Origin: an uncultured Lachnospiraceae bacterium
GTDB lineage: Bacteria; Bacillota; Clostridia; Lachnospirales; Lachnospiraceae
Direction of reading: 5' to 3'
Assembly (NCBI GenBank): GCA_900313745.1
Contig: OMSM01000519.1
Coordinates: forward strand, 1-6,976
Length of the DNA stretch: 6,976 bases
Shown piece by piece: positions 1 to 5,989 of the stretch. Numbering within the stretch: the stretch's first letter is position 1; each line of letters begins with the position of its first letter. The translations under genes were made by a program, and so were the position numbers. The notes under the pieces were generated by a model that made no database searches, was not told the DNA's origin, and was given only the letters and a program-made list of their open reading frames with translations.

Positions 1-972
1 TACAACCACCGCGGCATCGAGCGCCTCGCTCAGGAGCGCAACTTTATTCAGACCATCGTTCTCGTCGAGCGTGTCTGCGGCATCTGTTCGCATTCCCATG
101 CACTTACCTACGCTATGAGTGTCGAGAATATCGCCGGCATGGAAGTCCCGAAGAGAGGACAGTACATCCGTGTGATCACAGAAGAACTGGAGCGGATTCA
201 TTCCCATCTTCTGTGGCTGGGCATCGCATGCCACATCATCGGCCATGACAGCCTGTTCATGCAGATCTGGAAGGACAGGGAGCGCACGATGGACACCCTC
301 GAGGCGCTTACCGGCAACCGCGTGAATTATGCGATGAACACAATAGGCGGAGCAAGGCGCGACATCAGCGATGACATGCGCAGGATGATTCTTGGCGCGA
401 TGGACGATCTTGAAGTGCGGATGGCTCCCATCACCGATTTCCTGACGACGGACAAAACGGTCGCGATGCGCACCAAGGGCGTCGGCGTTCTCACCAATGA
501 GGATGCCCTGCGTCTCGGCGCCTGCGGCCCTCACGCCAGGGCGTCAGGTATTGATGTGGATGTCAGAAGAGATGCTCCCTACTCCGGGTATGAGGACTTT
601 GAGTTCAAGGTGCCGGTGGAGTACTCCTGTGACGTCTATGCCCGCGTGGTGATCCGCGTGCTGGAAATCTATGAGAGCATGAAGATCATCCGCCAGGCGG
701 TAGAGAACCTCCCCGAGGGCCCGATCAATCTCGGCAACAAGATTCCGCGCGTACCCGCAGGAGAGTTCGTCGCAAGGCATGAGGCTCCCAGAGGACACCT
801 TGTGTACAAGGTGGTCACGGATGGCGGCGTCAACAACTACCGTGTGAGCATCCATGTCCCGACCTTCAAGAACGCCCCTACGCTGGTGACCATGCTGAAG
901 GGCAACACCGTTGCGGACGCGGGCCTGATTGTGGCGTCCATCGATCCCTGCTTCTCCTGCATGGACTGCTGA
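1..972 (+). CDS. mbhL: Group 4 energy-converting [NiFe] hydrogenase large subunit, 5'-truncated by the window
   Basis: This is the catalytic subunit that carries the NiFe(CN)2CO site and makes or oxidises H2 on the cytoplasmic face of the membrane complex. The frame is open from base 1, so the start lies upstream; 323 residues are visible and the missing N-terminus is probably some tens of residues or more. The visible part opens with the family motif YNHRGIE. The proximal nickel-binding motif RVCGIC follows, with cysteines at visible residues 26 and 29. The distal motif DPCFSC gives cysteines at 317 and 320. All four metal-binding cysteines are therefore present, which argues against the metal-free NuoD family. 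The protein stops only three residues after the last ligand (MDC), so there is no C-terminal extension for a maturation endopeptidase to remove, and the residue where many relatives have Arg or His is Cys. The next gene is hypA, one base downstream. The subgroup (Mbh-like rather than Ech or Coo) is inferred from the Mrp-like genes downstream. Confidence 0.95.
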   Translation, partial: YNHRGIERLAQERNFIQTIVLVERVCGICSHSHALTYAMSVENIAGMEVPKRGQYIRVITEELERIHSHLLWLGIACHIIGHDSLFMQIWKDRERTMDTLEALTGNRVNYAMNTIGGARRDISDDMRRMILGAMDDLEVRMAPITDFLTTDKTVAMRTKGVGVLTNEDALRLGACGPHARASGIDVDVRRDAPYSGYEDFEFKVPVEYSCDVYARVVIRVLEIYESMKIIRQAVENLPEGPINLGNKIPRVPAGEFVARHEAPRGHLVYKVVTDGGVNNYRVSIHVPTFKNAPTLVTMLKGNTVADAGLIVASIDPCFSCMDC

Positions 973-973
973 T

Positions 974-1315
974 ATGCACGAGATGAGCATTACCCGCTCC
1001 CTTCTCAAAGTGGCGGAGAAGGCGGCTGAGGACAACGGGGCACAGTCGGTTGTCGGGATTAAGATCGGCATAGGCCGGTATTCCGGAATCATACCGGAGT
1101 ACGTAGTCCGGTGCTTCGATATTCTTAAGCCGGGGACGATCGCGGATAAGGCATCCTTAAGCTTTGAGGAGCTGCCCACGCGAATTCGCTGCAGGGTCTG
1201 CGGCGCGGAGGGAGAGCCCTCCGAGGAGACAAGCGGCTGCAGGGTCTGCGGCGCCACAGATGTACAGATGACGAGCGGCTTCGACGCGTCGGTTATCAGT
1301 ATTGAGGCAACGTGA
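974..1315 (+). CDS. hypA: Hydrogenase nickel-incorporation protein HypA
   Basis: HypA is a small cytoplasmic metallochaperone that, with HypB, inserts nickel into [NiFe] hydrogenase large subunits. The 113-residue length is normal for the family. The N-terminus MHEMSI is the family signature, and His2 is the known nickel ligand. This fixes the start at 974, not at the in-frame upstream codons from 929 or at the next ATG at 983. The structural zinc site is CxxC plus CxxC at Cys73, Cys76, Cys89 and Cys92, each within the same five-residue string CRVCG. The start codon lies one base after the stop of the large-subunit gene (TGATATG) and has no purine-rich ribosome binding site in front of it, so translation probably depends on ribosomes finishing the upstream gene. 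Placement beside the hydrogenase it would mature suggests a dedicated copy. HybF would be an alternative name for the same family. Confidence 0.95.
   Translation: MHEMSITRSLLKVAEKAAEDNGAQSVVGIKIGIGRYSGIIPEYVVRCFDILKPGTIADKASLSFEELPTRIRCRVCGAEGEPSEETSGCRVCGATDVQMTSGFDASVISIEAT
1188..1254 (+). repeat. Two identical 19-base direct repeats coding the HypA zinc knuckles
   Basis: The 19 bases at 1188-1206 recur exactly at 1236-1254, 48 bases (16 codons) apart and in the same frame. Each copy encodes the CxxC half of the HypA zinc site (Cys73/76 and Cys89/92). Protein-level similarity of the two halves is expected; identity at the DNA level is stronger than codon choice requires. Confidence 0.8.
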
Positions 1316-1320
1316 GAAAC

Positions 1321-1339
1321 CGCTGGAGCACAGCGTTTT
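1321..1339 (+). terminator. Small hairpin followed by four T, possible weak attenuator
   Basis: In the gap between hypA and mrpE, CGCTG (1321-1325) pairs with CAGCG (1331-1335) around a five-base loop, followed by TTTT (1336-1339). Further A-T pairs are possible outside the stem after one mismatch. The stem is short and the T tract is only four long, so full termination is unlikely; it might attenuate transcription or mark an RNA processing site between the hydrogenase part and the antiporter part. It could equally be chance. Confidence 0.2.
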
Positions 1340-1350
1340 CCATACTTCAT

Positions 1351-1356
1351 GGGAGG
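1351..1356 (+). promoter_or_regulatory. Ribosome binding site that fixes the mrpE start
   Basis: GGGAGG lies eight bases before the ATG at 1365. An upstream in-frame TTG at 1302 would overlap the end of hypA and add 21 residues unlike the MrpE family, so the 1365 start is preferred. Confidence 0.75.
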
Positions 1357-1364
1357 TTACGTCC

Positions 1365-1898
1365 ATGGACAAAAACAAGCTTCCGGCATATCTGTCGGTA
1401 TTCATCTTCAGCTTCCTTTTCTGGGAGCTGCTGGTGTGGTCGGTCAATATCAGGGAGATCTATCTTGGTCTCTTTGTCGCGGCGGCGGTGTCCGCATTCG
1501 CGACTAAATTCCTGATTCAGAGCCGTCCGTTCTATCTCTACAACCCGGTGCGTCTCTTCTGGATCCTCATTTATTCCGTCTGCATCTTCTTCGTGGAGAT
1601 GGTAAAGGCGAATATTTCGATGGCGAAGATCGTCCTCTCCAAGGACATGGGCGACACGAGAACCGGCATCATCCGGATCCCCGGTTCCAAGAAGATCAAG
1701 AGCGGTTACGGCCTGGCCATGGTCGCGAACAGCATCACCCTGACGCCCGGCACCATCACCATGGATGTGGCAGAGGATGACAAGGGAAACAATTACTACT
1801 ATATCCACTGGATCAACGTGGAAACCACGGACCGCCAGAAGGCCGGCGAGATCATCAAGGGCCGCATGGAGAAAGGCATAGGGAGGATATGGGAATGA
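1365..1898 (+). CDS. mrpE: MrpE/MbhA-like antiporter subunit
   Basis: This is the small membrane subunit MrpE of multi-subunit Na+/H+ antiporters, equal to MbhA in Mbh hydrogenases. It has no known catalytic role of its own and belongs to the ion-translocating module. The protein has 177 residues, in the usual range. Hydrophobic segments lie at about 9-27, 31-50 and 62-80, followed by a soluble C-terminal domain. The family signature ANSITLTPGT is at 121-130, and the sequence after it (ITMDV, then YYYIHWINV) fits the family's beta-rich tail. It is the first gene of the antiporter-like block and follows hypA after a 49-base gap, the largest in the window. Its stop overlaps the mrpF start. The family assignment is strong; its membership of a hydrogenase rather than a free Mrp antiporter is inferred from neighbours. 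Confidence 0.93.
   Translation: MDKNKLPAYLSVFIFSFLFWELLVWSVNIREIYLGLFVAAAVSAFATKFLIQSRPFYLYNPVRLFWILIYSVCIFFVEMVKANISMAKIVLSKDMGDTRTGIIRIPGSKKIKSGYGLAMVANSITLTPGTITMDVAEDDKGNNYYYIHWINVETTDRQKAGEIIKGRMEKGIGRIWE
1881..1886 (+). promoter_or_regulatory. Ribosome binding site that decides the mrpF start
   Basis: GGGAGG is only two bases from an ATG at 1889 but eight bases from the ATG at 1895, so 1895 is the likely start. This choice also gives the ATGA stop-start overlap seen at neighbouring junctions. Confidence 0.7.
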
Positions 1899-2149
1899 CC
1901 TATCTTATTATCGGCGCAATTATCTATGTGCTGCTGGATTTAGTCCTCCTCGTCCGTCTTGTCAACGGACCGACGGCGGCGGACAGGCTGTGCGCGGCGG
2001 ATTCGCTGGATCTCGTGACGTCCACGGCACTGGTTCTCTATTCAATGTACAGCGGGAGAGCGATCTATCTGGATATCGCCCTCGTCGTCGCTGTTCTGGG
2101 GTTTGTCTCCACCGTGTTTGTTTCCCGGTATCTGGAGGGCAGGGTATGA
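1895..2149 (+). CDS. mrpF: MrpF/MbhB-like antiporter subunit
   Basis: MrpF is a small three-helix membrane subunit of the Mrp module, equal to MbhB. The protein has 84 residues with hydrophobic helices at about 3-23, 37-53 and 57-77. The loop after helix 1 has the family pattern NGPTAADR at 24-31 followed by an Asp at 36. The third helix begins with YLDIALVVAVLGFVST, typical of MrpF. An ATG two codons earlier at 1889 is possible but poorly spaced from the ribosome binding site. The start overlaps the mrpE stop and the stop overlaps the mrpG start, each as ATGA, which implies coupled translation and near-equal output of these subunits. Confidence 0.93.
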   Translation: MTYLIIGAIIYVLLDLVLLVRLVNGPTAADRLCAADSLDLVTSTALVLYSMYSGRAIYLDIALVVAVLGFVSTVFVSRYLEGRV

Positions 2150-2547
2150 CATTACTAAGCATTATCAGTCTGATATTCATGATTATCGGCATTTTCTTTG
2201 CCGCCGTCGGGGTATATGGAGTGCTTAAAATGCCGGATGTCTTCGGCAGGCTCCAGGCGTCGACCTGTATTGCCACGATGAGCACCCTGATGATCGCTCT
2301 TGCGGCGATCTTCTATGCTTTACCCCATGGCCTGGGATTCGGAACTGTCATCAAGCTCGCGCTTTTCGCCCTGCTGATCCTTGGCACGAACCCGATTTCC
2401 AATCACGCGCTGATCAAGGCCTCCTACAAGATGGGAATCCGCCCGAAGAAGCGCATGGTGATTGACGATTACGCCATGGATTTCGGAAGCGGTGCGGAAG
2501 AGCCCGTGGCTGAGTATCCCGAGGAAAAGGAGGTTCAGGAGGCATGA
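2146..2547 (+). CDS. mrpG: MrpG/MbhC-like antiporter subunit
   Basis: MrpG is a three-helix membrane subunit of the Mrp module, equal to MbhC. The 133-residue protein has hydrophobic segments at about 3-25, 40-60 and 64-81. The family motif around residue 28, KMPDVFGRLQAST, corresponds to the usual R/K-x-PD-x-x-x-RLHA pattern, with Gln in place of the common His. NPISNHALIKASY at 82-94 matches the conserved end of the third helix. A charged tail of about 27 residues, rich in Glu near its end, follows; it is also the DNA that holds the ribosome binding sites of the next gene. GGAGGG at 2134-2139 precedes the start by six bases. Open reading frame extends further upstream, but that part overlaps mrpF and does not look like MrpG. 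Confidence 0.92.
   Translation: MTLLSIISLIFMIIGIFFAAVGVYGVLKMPDVFGRLQASTCIATMSTLMIALAAIFYALPHGLGFGTVIKLALFALLILGTNPISNHALIKASYKMGIRPKKRMVIDDYAMDFGSGAEEPVAEYPEEKEVQEA
2528..2542 (+). promoter_or_regulatory. Tandem AGGAGG sites before the mbhD-like gene
   Basis: AGGAGG occurs twice, at 2528-2533 and 2537-2542. The first is ten bases and the second only one base from the ATG at 2544, so the first is the usable site. The second may hold or re-position ribosomes that terminate at the overlapping mrpG stop. Confidence 0.55.
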
Positions 2548-2822
2548 ACGGAGTATTGATTGTCGTTCTGAATACGCTGGTGCTGATCGGCGCTGTCGCC
2601 TCTGCGATCACAGCGGTGCGGTCCACAAAACTGATCAGTGCCGTGCTTGCCCTGGCTGCGACCGGGACGTTCATAGGCCTTGAGTTCATCATGCTGCAGG
2701 CGCCTGATGTGGCCATCGCCGAGGTGTCCGTAGGAGCGGTGCTCCCCACGATGCTGTACATTATAGCGTTAAAGAAGGTACATCCGGAAAAGGAGGAAAG
2801 AGAGCCCGATGAGCAAAACTAA
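2544..2822 (+). CDS. mbhD: MbhD-like membrane subunit (MrpA C-terminal/NuoJ-like, DUF4040 type)
   Basis: This small subunit corresponds to MbhD, a stand-alone version of part of the MrpA C-terminal region related to NuoJ of complex I. The 92-residue protein has three hydrophobic helices at about 4-24, 29-50 and 57-77. The diagnostic stretch is LQAPDVAIAEVSVGA at 51-65, where family members carry APDVA followed by an acidic residue in the membrane; here that residue is Glu60, and Glu47 lies in the preceding helix. Buried acids of this kind are thought to lie on the ion path. The last 14 residues are charged. The start overlaps the mrpG stop as ATGA, and the gene's end overlaps the next gene by 14 bases. 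Confidence 0.88.
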   Translation: MNGVLIVVLNTLVLIGAVASAITAVRSTKLISAVLALAATGTFIGLEFIMLQAPDVAIAEVSVGAVLPTMLYIIALKKVHPEKEEREPDEQN

Positions 2823-3183
2823 GCATTACGTTCTCATTCTGTCCCTGGCCCTTTTCGTGTTCTGCGGGATGATCGCCGTGGTGAACATGGATATGTCCGC
2901 CAGAACCTATGACGGAAGCAGCGCGCCGGCCATGGCCCTGTATGAGGATCCTTCCTCCTATGACAACAGCAGTGCCGACGGGGCGGCTGCGGTCATCGTC
3001 AATGAGAACCTCGAAAAGACGGCGTCACTTAATGCCGTGTTCAGTGTAGTCTTCAACTTCCGTGGCTATGATACCTTAGGTGAGAGCTTTATCCTCATCG
3101 GCGCCCTTTCCGGATCGATGGTTATTCTCCGCAAGGTTGCCAAACGCCCGGAGATCGATCGGGAGGAGGAGCTTACAAGATGA
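2809..3183 (+). CDS. mbhE: MbhE-like membrane subunit
   Basis: This subunit corresponds to MbhE, the second stand-alone piece of the MrpA C-terminal region (NuoK/NuoJ-neighbouring part). The 124-residue protein has a hydrophobic helix at about 7-27, then a roughly 45-residue polar loop rich in Ser, Asp and Ala expected outside the membrane, and a second hydrophobic helix at about 90-107. The key family motif is FRGYDTLGE at 84-92, matching the highly conserved RGFDTLGE pattern of MbhE, MrpA and MnhB-type proteins, preceded by the usual NAVFSVV stretch. The start at 2809 lies inside the end of the mbhD-like gene, with AGGAGG at 2791-2796, a slightly long 12 bases away. The stop overlaps the mrpB start. 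The polar loop is the most variable part and I see no motif in it. Confidence 0.88.
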   Translation: MSKTKHYVLILSLALFVFCGMIAVVNMDMSARTYDGSSAPAMALYEDPSSYDNSSADGAAAVIVNENLEKTASLNAVFSVVFNFRGYDTLGESFILIGALSGSMVILRKVAKRPEIDREEELTR

Positions 3184-3662
3184 AGAAGTATAAGAAAAAA
3201 GCGGTTATTGTCAGAAGCTGTGTAAATGTGCTTCTGCCGCTCTCCGGAATCTACGGCTGTTATGTCATTTTCCACGGCAACTCGAGCCCGGGAGGCGGTT
3301 TCCAGGGCGGTGTGCTGGTGGCGGCCGCGGTTCTTCTGGTATACCTCGGTTACGGCGGAAAAGCGCTTCACAAGACATTCAGCGAGCATTTCCTTCACAG
3401 CTCCGAGGCCATTGCCGAGATCATTTATGTGCTGATCGCCCTTCTGGGCATTTTTGCCGGAACGGTTTTCTGCTTCAACTACGTGTTCCCGGGACACTGG
3501 CTGGAAACCAGTGTTTTAATGAACGATGCGGTAGGCTACCACGTCATGGCCGGAATAGCGGGCCTGCTTCTGCTCATGCTCAGTTCCTTTGAGGAGCCGG
3601 AGGCGGAGAGCACCGACAAACCGGAGACGGCGGAGGCAGCCGGAGAGGAGGGAGCGAAATGA
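3180..3662 (+). CDS. mrpB: MrpB/MbhF-like antiporter subunit
   Basis: This is MrpB (MnhB), equal to MbhF, a four-helix membrane subunit of the ion-translocating module. The protein has 160 residues, with hydrophobic segments at about 12-32, 42-58, 77-101 and 117-136. The family signature is FHGNSSPGGGFQGGV at 31-45, the well-known GHxSPGGGFQGG loop with an extra Asn-Ser in register. A strongly acidic tail of about 23 residues (138-160) is longer than the core fold needs; part of it is encoded by the purine-rich ribosome binding site of mrpC. The start overlaps the mbhE stop as ATGA, with GGAGG sites at 3162-3170. The assignment is secure at family level; the ion moved cannot be read from it. 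Confidence 0.93.
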   Translation: MKKYKKKAVIVRSCVNVLLPLSGIYGCYVIFHGNSSPGGGFQGGVLVAAAVLLVYLGYGGKALHKTFSEHFLHSSEAIAEIIYVLIALLGIFAGTVFCFNYVFPGHWLETSVLMNDAVGYHVMAGIAGLLLLMLSSFEEPEAESTDKPETAEAAGEEGAK

Positions 3663-4009
3663 TTGTCTTTAACTACGTGGCTTCCTTTGCACTTCTTGCC
3701 ATTGGGTTTTACTGTACGGTAACACAGAGAAATCTGATCAAGATCTGTATTGGTCTGGGACTTGTGGATTACGGCGTGAACCTGCTTATCGTCTCGGTCG
3801 GGTTCAATGCCGGCGGAACAGCTCCGATCTGGACGATCAGAGAGCTGACCCGCCAGAGCTTCTTCGTCGATCCCATCCCTCAGGCACTGACGCTGACTTC
3901 GATCGTCATCGGTGCGTGTACGACAGCGATGACCCTCAGCCTGATCATCAAGCTGAAGGAGCAGTACAATACACTGGATACCAGTGAGATCAGGAGGCTT
4001 AGGGGCTGA
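3659..4009 (+). CDS. mrpC: MrpC/MbhG-like antiporter subunit (NuoK-like)
   Basis: MrpC (MnhC), equal to MbhG, is a three-helix NuoK-like subunit next to the antiporter-like MrpD. The 116-residue protein has hydrophobic segments at about 3-20, 26-48 and 76-98. The signature DPIPQALTLTSIVIG at 71-85 is the conserved D-P-x-P-QAL-x-LT-x-IVIG motif that identifies the family. The second helix carries NLIKICIGLGL, the usual region after the first loop. AGGAGG at 3646-3651 is seven bases before the start, and the start overlaps the mrpB stop as ATGA. The stop shares one base with the mrpD start (TGATG). Confidence 0.94.
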   Translation: MIVFNYVASFALLAIGFYCTVTQRNLIKICIGLGLVDYGVNLLIVSVGFNAGGTAPIWTIRELTRQSFFVDPIPQALTLTSIVIGACTTAMTLSLIIKLKEQYNTLDTSEIRRLRG

Positions 4010-5970
4010 TGAGCGAGATTATCACACAACTTCCTATTCTGTCGATTATGACGCTCTTCCTCGGAGCGTTTGTCATCGCACTGGTCGGACGCTCGGATGA
4101 GAAGCTTCGCGACATCATACTGATGATCGCTGCCGGCATCCCGCTCATCCTGATGCTGATTCTTGTTAAGCCGGTATTCTTTGAGCATCAGGTCATCACC
4201 TCCTGGCTCGGAGGGTGGGAACCCGTGAGCGGGTGGGCGATCGGCATCGGCGTCGAGGTCGACGCCCTGAGCCTGTTCTTCGGCCTGATGGTTGCGGTGA
4301 TGGTGTTCGTCGTGGCGGTTTATTCCATGACCTACATGAACCGTGACGACGCGCTGCAGCAGTACTACACGCTGTTTCTTATGCTTTCCGGCTCCGTCAT
4401 GGGCCTGGTGCTTTCCGGAGACCTGTTCAACATCTTCGTTATGGTTGAGATCATGACCATGACAGCTGTTGCTCTGACGGCGTTCCGCACGGATTATCCG
4501 GGGGCGCTGGAGGGCGCGATGAAGTACCTTGTCGTCGGCTCCATGGGCTCCACGTGCATCCTGACAGGTATCGCCCTTCTGTATTCCCAGCTTCACACAC
4601 TGAATCTGGCACAGATCGCGGCGGAACTTCCCAAGGGACACAACACGGTGACGGCGGTAGCGTTCGCATTCCTGTTCCTTGGGTTTGCCACCAAGACCTA
4701 CCTGTTCCCGTTCCATCCGCCGGAAGCAGACGCACCTACGGTAGCGCCCGCATCCATCTCCGTGATGGTATCGAGTGTCCTTACCAAGTGCGGCGTATAC
4801 GGTATTATCCGCCTGTGCTATACCATCTTCCGCTATATGGACAAGACGTCGCTGCAGTACCTGATCTGCGTACTCGGCGCGCTCAGCTGCTTCATCTGCG
4901 TGACGATGGCCTTCAACCAGCATGACTTCAAGCGCCTTCTGGCGTTCCACTCCATCTCTCAGGTGGGCTACGTGGTCTGCGCCATTGGCCTTGGCAATGC
5001 GCTGGGACTTTCCGCAGGACTTTATCACGCTCTGAACCACACGTTGTTCAAGGGTCTGCTTTTCCTGACGGCCGGTGCGGTTTACTACGCAACCGGATCC
5101 CTGGATCTTGACCGTCTGGGCGGCCTTTCCAAAAAGATGCCGAAGACCTGCGCGCTGTTCTTGATCGGAGCGGCGTCCATCAGCGGACTTCCGCCGTTCA
5201 ACGGTTTTGCCTCCAAATGGATGATCTACCAGGCAGCCTTTGAGCGCGCCGCGGCGACCAGCAACTTCTTCTTCGTGGTGATCTGTGTGATCTGCCTGCT
5301 GTCCTCGGTTCTGACCCTGGCCTCCTTCGTGAAGGTATCCCAGAGCGTATTCTTCGGTCAGCTCTCTCCGGAATTCGAGAGAACGAAGGAAGTGCCTGCC
5401 GCAATGCAGATCCCGATGTGGTTCCTCGCGGTGCTCTGCATCGTCACCGGCGTATTCCCGCAGGCAATGCAGAAAGTACTTCTCGCACCTGCCTCGGCGG
5501 ATGCGATGAATTCCTTCAACTACATCGGAGTGATGATGGGAACGAGCAAGGCAGCGGCGTCCGGAGTGACCGCTCCGCCGGCTTTCAGCGCCCCGATCAT
5601 CGGCCTCTGGAACCCGGTTGCGTGGATTATCCTTCTGCTGATCGTAACCTGCGCGGTCTGCCTTGTCTCGCTCACGGCTGATCCCGAGAAGAAAGCGGCC
5701 AAGGCTGTGATCGGCCCTGCCAGGGACCATCAGCCCGCGATTGCGCTCATGGATGCGAAGGAAGCGAAATACGAGTCCTTCTTCTCCGGCGAGGAGAGCG
5801 TCTATTCCCAGGTCGGAGGCAGCGATCTCTTCTGGGGCTTCAAGCACAATCTCCGCCATTACTTCAAGACGATGGGCGACTGGCACAGCGGTGTTGTGAA
5901 TGACTACACGCTCTACGGTCTTGCCGCGATGAGCATTGTAATTGCGTTCACGTTACTGTTCATTCATTAA
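4009..5970 (+). CDS. mrpD: MrpD/MbhH-like proton-conducting antiporter subunit with C-terminal extension
   Basis: This is the single large antiporter-like subunit (NuoL/M/N family), the likely main ion channel of the complex. Residues known to be essential in the family are visible: Glu147 in FVMVEIMTM (TM5), Lys229 in FATKTYLF (TM7), Lys260 in VLTKCGVYG (TM8), His340 and His344 in the LYHALNHTLFKG stretch, and Lys403 in GFASKW (TM12). The loop after Lys229 reads HPPEADAPTVAP where relatives usually have HxWLPxAHxxAP. At 653 residues it exceeds the roughly 500 of typical MrpD or MbhH. The excess, about 520-653, holds two further hydrophobic segments (about 535-556 and 632-652) joined by a polar linker, and may represent a fused MbhI. 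No MrpA-type second large subunit is present, as expected for Mbh rather than Mrp. The start is one base into the mrpC stop; AGGAGG at 3992-3997 is 11 bases away. Confidence 0.93.
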   Translation: MSEIITQLPILSIMTLFLGAFVIALVGRSDEKLRDIILMIAAGIPLILMLILVKPVFFEHQVITSWLGGWEPVSGWAIGIGVEVDALSLFFGLMVAVMVFVVAVYSMTYMNRDDALQQYYTLFLMLSGSVMGLVLSGDLFNIFVMVEIMTMTAVALTAFRTDYPGALEGAMKYLVVGSMGSTCILTGIALLYSQLHTLNLAQIAAELPKGHNTVTAVAFAFLFLGFATKTYLFPFHPPEADAPTVAPASISVMVSSVLTKCGVYGIIRLCYTIFRYMDKTSLQYLICVLGALSCFICVTMAFNQHDFKRLLAFHSISQVGYVVCAIGLGNALGLSAGLYHALNHTLFKGLLFLTAGAVYYATGSLDLDRLGGLSKKMPKTCALFLIGAASISGLPPFNGFASKWMIYQAAFERAAATSNFFFVVICVICLLSSVLTLASFVKVSQSVFFGQLSPEFERTKEVPAAMQIPMWFLAVLCIVTGVFPQAMQKVLLAPASADAMNSFNYIGVMMGTSKAAASGVTAPPAFSAPIIGLWNPVAWIILLLIVTCAVCLVSLTADPEKKAAKAVIGPARDHQPAIALMDAKEAKYESFFSGEESVYSQVGGSDLFWGFKHNLRHYFKTMGDWHSGVVNDYTLYGLAAMSIVIAFTLLFIH

Positions 5971-5989
5971 TACAGGGGATACGGTACTC

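Noticed and set aside
1..972. NuoD-type complex I subunit or metal-free hydrogenase relative
   Set aside because: Both nickel-binding CxxC motifs are intact and hypA follows directly.
544..1350. Minus-strand open frame of 268 codons
   Set aside because: It is antisense to the large subunit and hypA, both of which have strong motifs; the translation shows no family features.
1302..1364. TTG start upstream of mrpE
   Set aside because: It would overlap the hypA end and add residues unlike MrpE; the ATG at 1365 has a well-spaced GGGAGG.
3880..5886. Minus-strand open frame of 668 codons
   Set aside because: It lies antisense to the clear MrpD gene and the end of mrpC. Its translation is rich in Arg, His, Gln, Asp and Glu with no recognisable domain, as expected from GC-rich third positions of the real gene read backwards.
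1365..5970. Stand-alone Mrp Na+/H+ antiporter operon
   Set aside because: There is no full MrpA; its C-terminal parts occur as separate MbhD- and MbhE-like genes, and the block is flanked by a hydrogenase large subunit and a NuoH-like gene, which fits an Mbh-type complex.
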